Assembly (NCBI GenBank): GCA_002705265.1
Contig: PAHR01000023.1
Span: forward strand, 1-34,094
Direction: 5' to 3'
Length of the DNA: 34,094 nt
Source of the DNA: Pelagibacteraceae bacterium
GTDB taxonomy: Bacteria > Pseudomonadota > Alphaproteobacteria > HIMB59
The notes beneath the pieces were generated by a model that had not been told where the DNA came from, did no database searches, and worked only from the letters and a program-made list of their open reading frames with translations. This document shows positions 23,789 through 31,747 of this stretch, in pieces; position 1 is the first letter of the stretch, and every line of letters starts with the position of its first letter. Both the position numbers and the translations under genes were made by a program.

Positions 23789-25601
23789 TTTTCATACTCA
23801 TTAATTCTAACCATCTATTTTCAGAGTAGTTTAATTTTTCTTCATATTTACTAAGCTTTTTTGTGAGATCAATAAATAGTTCTCTATTTTGCTTAAATAG
23901 ATTTGGATCACTCAATTTTAATTGTAAGTCAGAAATATGTAAATTTATATCTTCAATATTTTCTGGAATTTTCTCTAATTCGTATTCTAATTTATAAGTT
24001 AATTTATTATTATTTAAGGTATTTTTTTTAATAGTTTTGTTTTCTATTTTATTATTTGAAAACTCTTTTTTTTCATCTTCTAAAATTAATTGATATTTAA
24101 TAAAATCAGAATAACCTCCATTAAAAAATATTATATTTCCATCTCCTTCAAAAAATAATATTTTATTGACTGTTTGATCTAAGAAATCACGATCATGAGA
24201 CACTATTAGCAAAGTTCCCTTGTAATTAACTAACATTTCCTGGAGTAAATCTAGTGTTTCTATATCTAGATCATTTGTTGGCTCATCTAAAATCAAACCT
24301 GTTTTTGGGTTAGATAACACCTTAGATAACAAAAGTTTATTTTTTTGCCCCCCAGATAGAGTTGAAACTGGATCGTTTGCTTTTGAAGGATCAAACATAA
24401 AGTCTTTTAAATAGCTACAAACATGTCTTTCTTTTCCATAGACTTTTATATAATCACCGCCGTTTGGAACTAAAATTTTTTTTATAGATTTATTATCTTT
24501 TAAATCATTTCTCATTTGATCAAAATAAGAAAATTCTAAATTTTTTTTAACTTTTAATGTTCCTTTATCTACTTTCATTTCTCCAACTAATAATTTTAAA
24601 AAAGTGGATTTACCTGTTCCGTTATTGCCAATTAATCCTATTCTATCGCTTTTAGATATTTTCAAATTAAAGTCTTTTAAAATTATTTTTTCTGATGGTG
24701 CTTTATAGCTCAAAAAGGTATTGTAAAACTCAGCAATACACTTTGCTTCATTGTGTTCAGATTGAATTGCTTTTCTCTTAATTTTTGCTATTGCTTTTTT
24801 GTAAGAAAATATATCTTTTTCTAATGTTTTTTTTAATTCTTTAGCCCTTTCAACTCTTTTTAAATTTCTTTTTACTCTAGCTTTAACACCTCTGCTAGCC
24901 CATTCAACTTCAATATTTACAAATTGTTTTCTATTTTTAAGTTCTCTTTCTTCTTGAGCTAATAAATTAGCTGACCACTCATCAAAATTTTTAAAACCCT
25001 TAGGGCTAATTTTTAAACTACCTCTATCTATCCAAAAAACTTTATTTGTAAAATTATTTAAAAACTGCCTATCATGACTTACACAAAGGATTGCTCCATT
25101 ATAATTTTTTAAATAGTTTTCCAACCAAATTATTGATTCTAAATCAAGATGATTAGTGGGTTCATCTAGTAATAAAATATCTGAATCTACAATAAGAGAT
25201 TTTATTAAACCTACCCTTCTTTGCTGACCTCCTGAAAGAGTATTAATTTTTTTATTTTTATCTATAAATAGGTTTTCACAAAAAATATCTATTTTATAAA
25301 AGTCATTGTCATTATTAAAAAGTTCTTTTAATTCTTTTTCAACTGTTTGAGCTTCATCAATAAAATCAAAATCTTGATTAAAATATGAAGTTTTAATACT
25401 TTCTAAATTCCATAATTCACCTTGATCAATTTCTTGGTTTCCATTTATTACATTCATTAAAGTTGTCTTTCCAGATCCATTTTTACCAACCAAAGCAATA
25501 AATTCACCTTTATGAAGATTAAATGTTAAATCTTTAAAAATTTCTTTTTTACTATATGCGATTACTGTTTCTCTTAAGGAATAGATAAGTGAACTGTTCA
25601 T
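23778..25601 (-). CDS. uup: ABC-F family ATPase, Uup-like
   Basis: The 607-residue cytosolic protein has two ABC domains and no membrane segment. Domain 1 has Walker A GKNGSGKTTLM (about 39-49), signature LSGGQQRRV and Walker B LLLDEPTNHLDL. Domain 2 has Walker A GNNGTGKSTFL (about 328-338), LSGGQKNKL, and LILDEPTNDLDI. A charged linker (about 220-300, RKQFVNIEVEWASRGVKARV onward) joins them. The C-terminal 75 residues form an alpha-helical pair (YELEKIPENIEDINLHISDL and NYSENRWLELMSMKS) as in Uup. ABC-F proteins act on ribosomes or on DNA intermediates; Uup affects transposon excision and ribosome assembly. It follows tRNA-Gln by 23 bases on the same strand and overlaps the CCA-enzyme start by 11 bases. 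Confidence 0.93.
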   Translation of the reverse strand: MNSSLIYSLRETVIAYSKKEIFKDLTFNLHKGEFIALVGKNGSGKTTLMNVINGNQEIDQGELWNLESIKTSYFNQDFDFIDEAQTVEKELKELFNNDNDFYKIDIFCENLFIDKNKKINTLSGGQQRRVGLIKSLIVDSDILLLDEPTNHLDLESIIWLENYLKNYNGAILCVSHDRQFLNNFTNKVFWIDRGSLKISPKGFKNFDEWSANLLAQEERELKNRKQFVNIEVEWASRGVKARVKRNLKRVERAKELKKTLEKDIFSYKKAIAKIKRKAIQSEHNEAKCIAEFYNTFLSYKAPSEKIILKDFNLKISKSDRIGLIGNNGTGKSTFLKLLVGEMKVDKGTLKVKKNLEFSYFDQMRNDLKDNKSIKKILVPNGGDYIKVYGKERHVCSYLKDFMFDPSKANDPVSTLSGGQKNKLLLSKVLSNPKTGLILDEPTNDLDIETLDLLQEMLVNYKGTLLIVSHDRDFLDQTVNKILFFEGDGNIIFFNGGYSDFIKYQLILEDEKKEFSNNKIENKTIKKNTLNNNKLTYKLEYELEKIPENIEDINLHISDLQLKLSDPNLFKQNRELFIDLTKKLSKYEEKLNYSENRWLELMSMKSEN

Positions 25602-25624
25602 TTTATATGATTATATATTTATTA

Positions 25625-25699
25625 TGGCTGGGGCGGTAGGATTCGAACCTACGCATGCCGAGATCAAAACCCGGTGCCTTACCACTTGGCTACGCCCCA
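25625..25699 (-). tRNA. tRNA-Gln (anticodon TTG), CCA encoded
   Basis: The minus strand folds as a normal cloverleaf. The acceptor stem is TGGGGCG with CGCCCCA, and the D arm is GCC-AAGTGGTAA-GGC. The anticodon stem is CCGGG/CTCGG (one G-U) around the loop TTTTGAT, giving the anticodon TTG (Gln, codon CAA and CAG by wobble). The T arm is GTAGG-TTCGAAT-CCTAC. The discriminator is G, and the three bases after it are CCA in the genome (25625-25627 on the plus strand read TGG). Total length is 75 bases with CCA. It lies between ispE and the ABC-F gene on the same strand, so it is probably cut from their common transcript. Confidence 0.97.
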
Positions 25700-25714
25700 T
25701 TAAGATAAATGAAC

Positions 25715-26578
25715 TTAACTGAAATATTCTGATTTTTCAATTGAAGCAAGAGGGAAAAGTTTTTTAAATTCATTAAAAAATGATTTATTATAGAATTTAT
25801 CTTTAAAAATAATGAAAAGTCCTGACCCGGTACCTGTCATACCAAATTTTGAAAATAAACCATTATTTTGATATAAGTAAATTAATATCTTACTCATCTC
25901 TCTATTATAATGACTAGCGCAGATAATTAAATCATTTTTGGCTAAAAATATATTTTTTTTAATCATTGATTTATTGAGATTCTCATAAATAAAAGATTTT
26001 TTTGGTACTGTTTTTTTATTTTTGTATAAAGAAAAAATTTTTTTTGTTGAATTTTTTTTAGATGGTAGCAATAAGTAAATTTTTTTCCATGTATATCTTC
26101 TTTTGATTTTTTTCTTTATAATTGAAATACCATCAATTTCTTTAGGAAATAGATCTTTAAATAGAGAAACATCAGATCCTATTATGTGTGCATCGTGGTT
26201 AAAGTTAATATCTGATATAGAGTGATAGCTATATAAATATTTTAGAATAGTAGAAGCATTAGAAGAACCTCCTCCAAATCCATATCCAATAGGAATAAAT
26301 TTAACAACTTTTATAGATAAGTTTGTTTTTGTTGAGTATTTACTATCGAAAAAATTAATAGTCTTACTTATGATATCATTTCTAATCTTTAATTTTTTTT
26401 TTGTATTACCGTCTATGTATAAAATCTTTGTTTTCTTACTATTAGTAACATAAATTTTATCTGATAATTTTAATATAGAAATATTAGATTTAATTTTATG
26501 TTTTTTATATTTTTTTAAATAATTAACTACCTCTAAACTGGTATTAATTTTAGCATAACTCTTAAATCTAGTTTTCAT
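25715..26578 (-). CDS. ispE: 4-diphosphocytidyl-2-C-methyl-D-erythritol kinase (IspE), diverged
   Basis: IspE is the ATP-dependent kinase of the non-mevalonate isoprenoid pathway. I use ATG 26578, giving 287 residues; an in-frame TTG at 26602 would add eight residues inside the upstream TPR gene. FKSYAKINTSLEVV is the GHMP opening (A-K-I-N), and IGYGFGGGSSNASTILKYL (the GGGSSNA phosphate loop) and IIGSDVSLF are intact. FGMTGTGSGLFIIF matches the C-terminal glycine-rich motif. The substrate-binding H-x-Y-H segment is poorly conserved (Y-K-K-H here). It overlaps the TPR gene by 11 bases, and tRNA-Gln lies 15 bases after its stop. The strongly Lys-rich sequence suggests rapid drift, but the catalytic residues remain. 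Confidence 0.92.
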   Translation of the reverse strand: MKTRFKSYAKINTSLEVVNYLKKYKKHKIKSNISILKLSDKIYVTNSKKTKILYIDGNTKKKLKIRNDIISKTINFFDSKYSTKTNLSIKVVKFIPIGYGFGGGSSNASTILKYLYSYHSISDINFNHDAHIIGSDVSLFKDLFPKEIDGISIIKKKIKRRYTWKKIYLLLPSKKNSTKKIFSLYKNKKTVPKKSFIYENLNKSMIKKNIFLAKNDLIICASHYNREMSKILIYLYQNNGLFSKFGMTGTGSGLFIIFKDKFYNKSFFNEFKKLFPLASIEKSEYFS

Positions 26579-28181
26579 AATTTCTCTCAATAACCGAATC
26601 AATTTTGAAATAATCTTTATGAAAATTTAAAATTTTTGCATCTAAATACTTTGCGTCTCTATCCCTGCCCTGAGATTTATATATTTGAGATAAATGATCA
26701 ATAATTTCTGGTTCCCCAGGCTCAAGCAAGTAAGCTTCACCAACCCATTTTTCAGCTATTGGTATATTATTTTGTTTAAAGTAAAGCCAACCTAAGCTAT
26801 CTAAAATTGCTCCATTATTCCCTTCTGTTGAAGCTACTGCCTGAATAAGCATATCTTCTGCTTGTTGAAAATTTTTATCCATTTCTACCCACAAATAAGC
26901 CAAATAATTGAGAATAATAGGATTAGGTAAATTTCCAGAAATTTCTAGACTTTTTTGTATGAATTTTTCAGCTTCTGGAATCCTATTAATTCTTTCTAAT
27001 AAAGCTCCATATCTAAATAAATGTTCAATAGATGAGGAATTTTTTATCATGTCCAAGCAACAACTTTCCAAAAAATCCACTGCTTCTCGGATTGAATAAG
27101 AAGATACGATAAAAGCAGATATTTCAAAAGCTAATGAGAGAGTCTGTTCATCACTGTATTTATTATATTGTTCATTAAAATATTTAATAATTTCATTTTT
27201 TCCGTAACCAAAATATCGTGCATTTTTAATAAATATTTCAGTTTTAGAAAAATTCAATTTATTAATTTTAGTATTATACTTTTTTAATATATTAAAATTT
27301 TTAATATTTTTGTATAATTTCAATGATAAAGAAAATTTGGATAACTCATAAAAATCTTTATTGATATTGTTAAATTCACTTAACAATGAATATAAAGCTA
27401 AAGCTTCTTCATACATTCCAATTGCTTCATAATAATTAGCGAGTTGAAAAGTTTGTTCGTAAATTAAATCCTTATAATTATTTATTGTATAAAACTTGGA
27501 AACAGAATTGCTATTTGAATATTCAGAAATTTGATTTTCAAATTCATGTAATTTATAATTATTTAAATTAAGTTCTTTAATTATTTTATTTATAAAATAA
27601 ACTTCTCGTAAATTGATGCTTATAAATTCCACATCTATTAGATTAATATTTTCATAATAATCTTTGATCAAATTGAATTTGTCATTAAAATATAAGTAAG
27701 ATAGGAAATTCAAATCTAAAACGTTTTTAAAACTTGGATTAATTTGTGAAATGTTTGCTTTAAATTTTTTTGGGTTAAAATCTTTTTTTTTGCAGAAATT
27801 TATCCAACTGTTAAATACATTAAAATATGTAATTTCAAAGGATTGTAAATTTGAATTTTGATATTTAATTTTTTCACATTTTCCTTTATTTAATTTGTTG
27901 AGATTTGAAATAACATTATAAATGAAAGACTCATTAATAAAAATTTTATCTTTTCTATCCCAGCTATTTACAATAATTTTTTTTAAAATATTTCTATTAT
28001 TTTTAATATTCTTTAATGGCGAATTATTTAATTCTTTCCATGTATAATAATCATAATTATTTTCTGCATGAATTAAGCTAAGTACATGATTGTCACTTTT
28101 TGCCCAGGCATTCATTGAGACAAATATAACTAAAACATGGACTATTAAGATTGATAGAAATTTGTTAATTTTATTCATCAT
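26568..28181 (-). CDS. Exported tetratricopeptide repeat protein
   Basis: The 537-residue protein starts with a signal peptide (about residues 5-27, ending in SMNAWAKS), so it is secreted or periplasmic. Much of the N-terminal 220 residues is low-complexity, Asn/Lys/Ile-rich and unrecognised. TPR units appear from about residue 225 (YYEAIGMYEEALALYSLL) and are clearest at 370-530: LFRYGALLERINRIPEAEKF, NYLAYLWVEMDKNFQQAEDM, DSLGWLYFKQNNIPIAEKW and IIDHLSQIYKSQGRDRDAKY. The LDSLGW-type segment is found in alphaproteobacterial TPR proteins next to ispE. TPRs mediate protein contacts; the partner is unknown. The start (28181) shares bases with the divergent UDG-like ATG. It overlaps ispE downstream. 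Confidence 0.85.
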   Translation of the reverse strand: MMNKINKFLSILIVHVLVIFVSMNAWAKSDNHVLSLIHAENNYDYYTWKELNNSPLKNIKNNRNILKKIIVNSWDRKDKIFINESFIYNVISNLNKLNKGKCEKIKYQNSNLQSFEITYFNVFNSWINFCKKKDFNPKKFKANISQINPSFKNVLDLNFLSYLYFNDKFNLIKDYYENINLIDVEFISINLREVYFINKIIKELNLNNYKLHEFENQISEYSNSNSVSKFYTINNYKDLIYEQTFQLANYYEAIGMYEEALALYSLLSEFNNINKDFYELSKFSLSLKLYKNIKNFNILKKYNTKINKLNFSKTEIFIKNARYFGYGKNEIIKYFNEQYNKYSDEQTLSLAFEISAFIVSSYSIREAVDFLESCCLDMIKNSSSIEHLFRYGALLERINRIPEAEKFIQKSLEISGNLPNPIILNYLAYLWVEMDKNFQQAEDMLIQAVASTEGNNGAILDSLGWLYFKQNNIPIAEKWVGEAYLLEPGEPEIIDHLSQIYKSQGRDRDAKYLDAKILNFHKDYFKIDSVIERNYEN

Positions 28182-28884
28182 GAACTATGAAGATTATCAA
28201 AAAATTTCTTTAATGGAATTAATGAATATGAATGAATTTACTGGTAAAGTTAAAGATCGTGACCCACCCCAATCCTTTGATTTAAAAGTTAAAAAAATCG
28301 AATCGAAAAAAATTAACCCATATGAAGCAAATTCAATTGAGGAATTATCTGAAATATATTCAAATTTTATTTATGAAAAATCATTTAAAGCACCAGAATA
28401 TGGTATTAGTATTATTGAAGGAGATATTAAATCTAAGATATTATTTTTGTTTGGCTTTTGTAATAAAAACGACAAAAAAATTATAGATGGAGATGAGGGT
28501 ATTTTGTTTGATAAAATGCTTAATTCCATAAATTTGAATAGAGAAAAAATAGCTCTTTGTTCTTTCATAGCAAGAGGACTTGAGGAATATAAAAATAATC
28601 AAGAATTTACACAATTTAACCAATTGATGATTTATAGATTAATAGAAATTATAAATCCAAGAAACTTAGTAATTTTAGGAAACTATCCTATAAAAATGCT
28701 TTTGGCATCTAACTTATCTTCAATGTCTTTAAGAGGAAAATGGTTTGATTTTAATACACCAAATGACACTTCACCAAAAAGAACTAGGGTTCTTTATGAG
28801 CCAAAAATGCTATTAAATAATCCTGAATTAAAAAAAGAAGCTTGGCAAGATTTAAAAGAACTTAAGGAACAAATTGGAGGATAA
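28180..28884 (+). CDS. Uracil-DNA glycosylase superfamily protein, degenerate
   Basis: I start at ATG 28180, giving 234 residues; the frame continues back to 28090 but that extension lies inside the divergent TPR gene. The fold is recognised from PRNLVILGNYPIKMLL and SMSLRGKWFDF, and from MLLNNPELKKEAWQDLKELK. These align in order with the late parts of alphaproteobacterial family 4/5 UDGs (for example LGGVAAKALL, LRGRW and LLRQPALKRLAWRDLL). Catalytic motif I, normally G-E-A-P-G, reads FGFCNKN here, and the H-P of the second motif is E-P. The Fe-S cysteines are not present in the N-terminal third. Uracil excision is therefore doubtful. It ends with one base shared with slt. Confidence 0.8.
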   Translation: MNYEDYQKISLMELMNMNEFTGKVKDRDPPQSFDLKVKKIESKKINPYEANSIEELSEIYSNFIYEKSFKAPEYGISIIEGDIKSKILFLFGFCNKNDKKIIDGDEGILFDKMLNSINLNREKIALCSFIARGLEEYKNNQEFTQFNQLMIYRLIEIINPRNLVILGNYPIKMLLASNLSSMSLRGKWFDFNTPNDTSPKRTRVLYEPKMLLNNPELKKEAWQDLKELKEQIGG

Positions 28885-30581
28885 TGTTTAAATATACCCT
28901 AATTATATTATTTTTTTTTAAGCATGTTTCTGCTGATATCTTATCAAATGAAGATCGTAATCTTTATCAAGATATTTTTTATGATTACAGAAATGGGGAT
29001 TTTAAAGAAGGTGATAAAAAAATTGCTAAACTAGATAATGAAATTCTATTAGGCCACGTAGAAGCACTTAAATTACTTCATCCAACAGCTCATAGATCTT
29101 CATTTTTAGAATTAAAAACTTGGCTGGCCAAGTATAACGATCATTATGAATCAAAAAGAATATATAAACTAGCTGTAAGAAGAATGCCCGAAGGTGCTAA
29201 AAGTCCAAACAAACCATCTTTACCTATACTTCAAGGCAAATATCTGAAAAAAACAGACAATCTAAAGGAAAAAGATTTTCAATCTAATAAAAAAATATTC
29301 AGTAAAAAAAATTATAAAAAAAAAATATCTATTTATAATACTATAAGATCTAGGGTCGGCAGGGGCTGGCCTACAGGAGCGCTGGAATACTTAAATCAAA
29401 ATAAAGATATTTTTTCATCTTACGAAAAAAGTTTTCTTTTGTCTAAAATTTCTAATGGATATTATTTAGCTGATTTAGACGACAAGGCTTTAAAAATTTT
29501 AAATAAAGAATCTTTTTTAGAACATCCATATTCAGAAGGATTATGGATTAAAGGTCTATCACTTTATAGAAAAAAAGAGTTTGAAAAATCTGCTAAAAGT
29601 TTTTTAATCTTATCAAAAATTTCTGATAATTTATGGCTCAAAAGTGCAGGAGCTTATTGGTCATTTATAGCTTCATCCAAAAATCAAAGCAATAGTAAAA
29701 CTTTAAAAGCTTCTATAGAAGCAATGGAAAAAATATGTTCTAAGCCATATAATTTATATTCTTTATTATCTTGTATTATTATTAATAAACCTATTGATGA
29801 TTCTAATTCCGATTATTCAAATGAACTTTTAATAAACTATAACCAATTCTTGGAAACAAACTTTGGAGAAAGAATAAATGCCCTAATTCAAATTAACGAA
29901 ATAGGAATTTCTGAATTTGAACTTAATAGAACTCAAAAAATTTCAAATGATAATTTTAGAAAAATTATTTTAAGTTTTGCTGCAAAAAATCATTTAAGTT
30001 CTTTGCAAATTAAAACAGCAAAAATATTATATGGAGAAGGAACTTATTTAGATTTATTGTATCCAACTCCAAAATGGATGGAAAATTATAATTTTAATGG
30101 AATAGACAAAAATATTATTTTAGGATTAATTAGACAAGAGTCACTTTTTAGCCCTTTTGCAAAAAGTGGAAAAAAAGCATATGGATTAATGCAAATCTTG
30201 CCCTCAACCGCACATATGATGGATAGAAAGAAGAATTTTAAAGGAAATCCAAGGCTGCTCTTTGATCCTTATATAAATGTGAAAATTGGTAGTGATTATT
30301 TATCATCTTTATTAAACATAAATTATATAGATGGAGATCTTTTAAAAGCTTTAATTTCTTATAATGCTGGACCTGGAAACTTGTCAAAATGGTCTAAAAA
30401 AACTACTTTTAATGAAGATAGTTTTTTATTAATAGAATCTATTCCTTCTAGAGAAACTAGATTGTTTGTTGAGAGAGTTCTTACAAATATTATTTTGTAC
30501 GAATATATTAATAATAAATCTTTAAATTATGCTAAGCAACTAGTTGAAACTAATAGTATAATAATTCAAAATGATAAATGA
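28884..30581 (+). CDS. slt: Soluble lytic murein transglycosylase (Slt70-like)
   Basis: The 565-residue periplasmic enzyme cuts glycan strands to leave 1,6-anhydro-MurNAc. A signal peptide spans about residues 1-17 (YTLIILFFFKHVSA). The U-shaped superhelical domain (about 20-400) includes NRDP-like ends, SRVGRGWPTGALEYL and IKGLSLYRKKEFEKSAKSF. The catalytic SLT domain (about 405-545) has LGLIRQESLFSPFAKS with Glu419, KKAYGLMQILPSTA (G-x-M-Q), and ISYNAGPGNLSKWSK (the A-Y-N-A-G-type motif). ESIPSRETRLFVERVL closes it. It starts one base inside the UDG-like gene's stop and overlaps moaB by 11 bases. This is the second transglycosylase-like gene in the window. Confidence 0.94.
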   Translation: MFKYTLIILFFFKHVSADILSNEDRNLYQDIFYDYRNGDFKEGDKKIAKLDNEILLGHVEALKLLHPTAHRSSFLELKTWLAKYNDHYESKRIYKLAVRRMPEGAKSPNKPSLPILQGKYLKKTDNLKEKDFQSNKKIFSKKNYKKKISIYNTIRSRVGRGWPTGALEYLNQNKDIFSSYEKSFLLSKISNGYYLADLDDKALKILNKESFLEHPYSEGLWIKGLSLYRKKEFEKSAKSFLILSKISDNLWLKSAGAYWSFIASSKNQSNSKTLKASIEAMEKICSKPYNLYSLLSCIIINKPIDDSNSDYSNELLINYNQFLETNFGERINALIQINEIGISEFELNRTQKISNDNFRKIILSFAAKNHLSSLQIKTAKILYGEGTYLDLLYPTPKWMENYNFNGIDKNIILGLIRQESLFSPFAKSGKKAYGLMQILPSTAHMMDRKKNFKGNPRLLFDPYINVKIGSDYLSSLLNINYIDGDLLKALISYNAGPGNLSKWSKKTTFNEDSFLLIESIPSRETRLFVERVLTNIILYEYINNKSLNYAKQLVETNSIIIQNDK

Positions 30582-31092
30582 AGAATTAGAATTTAAAAAA
30601 ATAGGCATTTCATTAATTACTATTTCGGATAGCAGAAATGAAAAAACAGATAAATCTGGAAATTTTTTAAAAAAAGCAATTGAAAAAAAAGGTCATACTT
30701 TAACTTCATACGATATTATAAGCGATGATAAAAATTTAATTCAAGATACTTTTAATAATCTCTCTTCAAAATTAGAAAATGATGTAATTATTTCTTCAGG
30801 AGGAACTGGTTTGACCGGAAGAGATAATACTATAGATGCTGTAAAAGAAATATCAGAAACTGAAATTCCTGGCTTTGGAGAATTATTTAGATATTTAAGC
30901 TTTAAAAAAATTGGTACTTCAACTATTCAATCTAGATCTAGTGCCTTTTTAATTAATAAAAAATATGCTTTTTGCTTACCTGGTTCAAATTCAGCTGTTC
31001 AAGACGCTTGGAATAAAATTCTTTTTTTTCAATTAGATATCAGACACAAACCTTGTAATTTTGTTGAATTAATTCCAAGATTAAATGAATAA
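30571..31092 (+). CDS. moaB: MoaB/MogA-type molybdenum cofactor protein
   Basis: The 173-residue product belongs to the MoaB/Mog family that adenylates molybdopterin before molybdenum is inserted. GISLITISDSRNEKTDKSG, SYDIISDDKNLIQDTF and IISSGGTGLTGRDNTIDAV are the family core, with the S-G-G-T-G-x-x-x-R-D motif complete. FGELFRYLSFKKIGTSTIQ and FCLPGSNSAVQDAW mark the C-terminal half. MoaB proteins are shorter than MogA and this one has the MoaB layout. It overlaps slt by 11 bases and rnhB by eight bases. With moaD and moaE at 7.9-8.7 kb it supports molybdopterin synthesis in this organism. Confidence 0.93.
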   Translation: MINEELEFKKIGISLITISDSRNEKTDKSGNFLKKAIEKKGHTLTSYDIISDDKNLIQDTFNNLSSKLENDVIISSGGTGLTGRDNTIDAVKEISETEIPGFGELFRYLSFKKIGTSTIQSRSSAFLINKKYAFCLPGSNSAVQDAWNKILFFQLDIRHKPCNFVELIPRLNE

Positions 31093-31684
31093 CAATATTA
31101 TAGGAGTTGATGAAGTTGGTAGAGGTTCACTTGTAGGAAGTGTAATAGTTTGCGCTTTTAAATCATCAAATATTTTTTTTAAAAATTTTCCTTATGAAAT
31201 CAAAGATTCAAAAAAACTATCAAAATTAAAAAGGAATCTAATATACAAAGAATTGAGAAAAGAAAAATTTAATGGTTCTATAGATTACAAAATTTGCTTT
31301 GGAAAAAAAAGAGAAATAGAGTTATTAAATATTCATAATACTGTATTAAATTCAATGAATAAGGCAGTAAATAAAATTTATAAAAATGGGGACAGGGTAA
31401 TAATAGATGGGTCTTTTATACCTGAAAAATTAAAGCAAATGGATATTGAAGCCATAATTAAAGCTGATGACAAGTTTCCTCAAGTGTCTGCTGCATCAAT
31501 TGTAGCAAAATGTTTTAGGGATAAATTGATGACAAATTTACACAAACTCGATGAAAGATTTTTTTGGGACAAAAACTCAGGATATCCAACAAAAAAACAT
31601 CTACAAAGTATAAAATTAAATGGAATTAGTGATTTTCATAGAAAAACTTATCAACCTATTTCTAAGTTTATCAATAACTTATAA
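31085..31684 (+). CDS. rnhB: Ribonuclease HII
   Basis: RNase HII cuts RNA in RNA-DNA hybrids and single ribonucleotides in DNA. The 199 residues carry the D-E-G-R-G site in GVDEVGRGSLVGSVIVCAF, where the usual D-E-x-G-R-G reads D-E-V-G-R-G. DSKKLSKLKRNLIY is the second motif, RVIIDGSFIP follows, and IIKADDKFPQVSAASIVAKC carries the catalytic Asp. The C-terminal segment has SGYPTKKHLQSI. It overlaps moaB by eight bases, and a 63-base gap follows to ccrM. The order rnhB-ccrM is also seen in other alphaproteobacteria. All catalytic residues are present. Confidence 0.96.
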   Translation: MNNNIIGVDEVGRGSLVGSVIVCAFKSSNIFFKNFPYEIKDSKKLSKLKRNLIYKELRKEKFNGSIDYKICFGKKREIELLNIHNTVLNSMNKAVNKIYKNGDRVIIDGSFIPEKLKQMDIEAIIKADDKFPQVSAASIVAKCFRDKLMTNLHKLDERFFWDKNSGYPTKKHLQSIKLNGISDFHRKTYQPISKFINNL

Positions 31685-31712
31685 CCAAAGATATCAACAG
31701 GTATTTATTAAA

Positions 31713-31746
31713 GATTCTTTATTGATTCCAAAATTATATAAGATTC
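31713..31746. promoter_or_regulatory. Three GANTC sites directly upstream of ccrM
   Basis: GATTC, a GANTC match, occurs at 31713-31717, 31724-31728 and 31742-31746, all inside the 63-base rnhB-ccrM gap and the last of them one base before the ccrM TTG. GANTC is the expected target of the CcrM product. In Caulobacter GANTC sites in the ccrM leader link its expression to methylation state. The dense cluster suggests self-regulation. Random expectation in such A/T-rich DNA is about one GANTC in several hundred bases, an estimate not a count. Confidence 0.55.
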
Positions 31747-31747
31747 T

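Noticed and set aside
26908-27099. 63-codon plus-strand ORF
   Set aside because: It is antisense to the TPR repeats of the exported protein, whose repeat pattern is clear on the minus strand.
28371-28623. Two minus-strand ORFs of 60-65 codons inside the UDG-like gene
   Set aside because: They are antisense to a frame that keeps family motifs on both sides.
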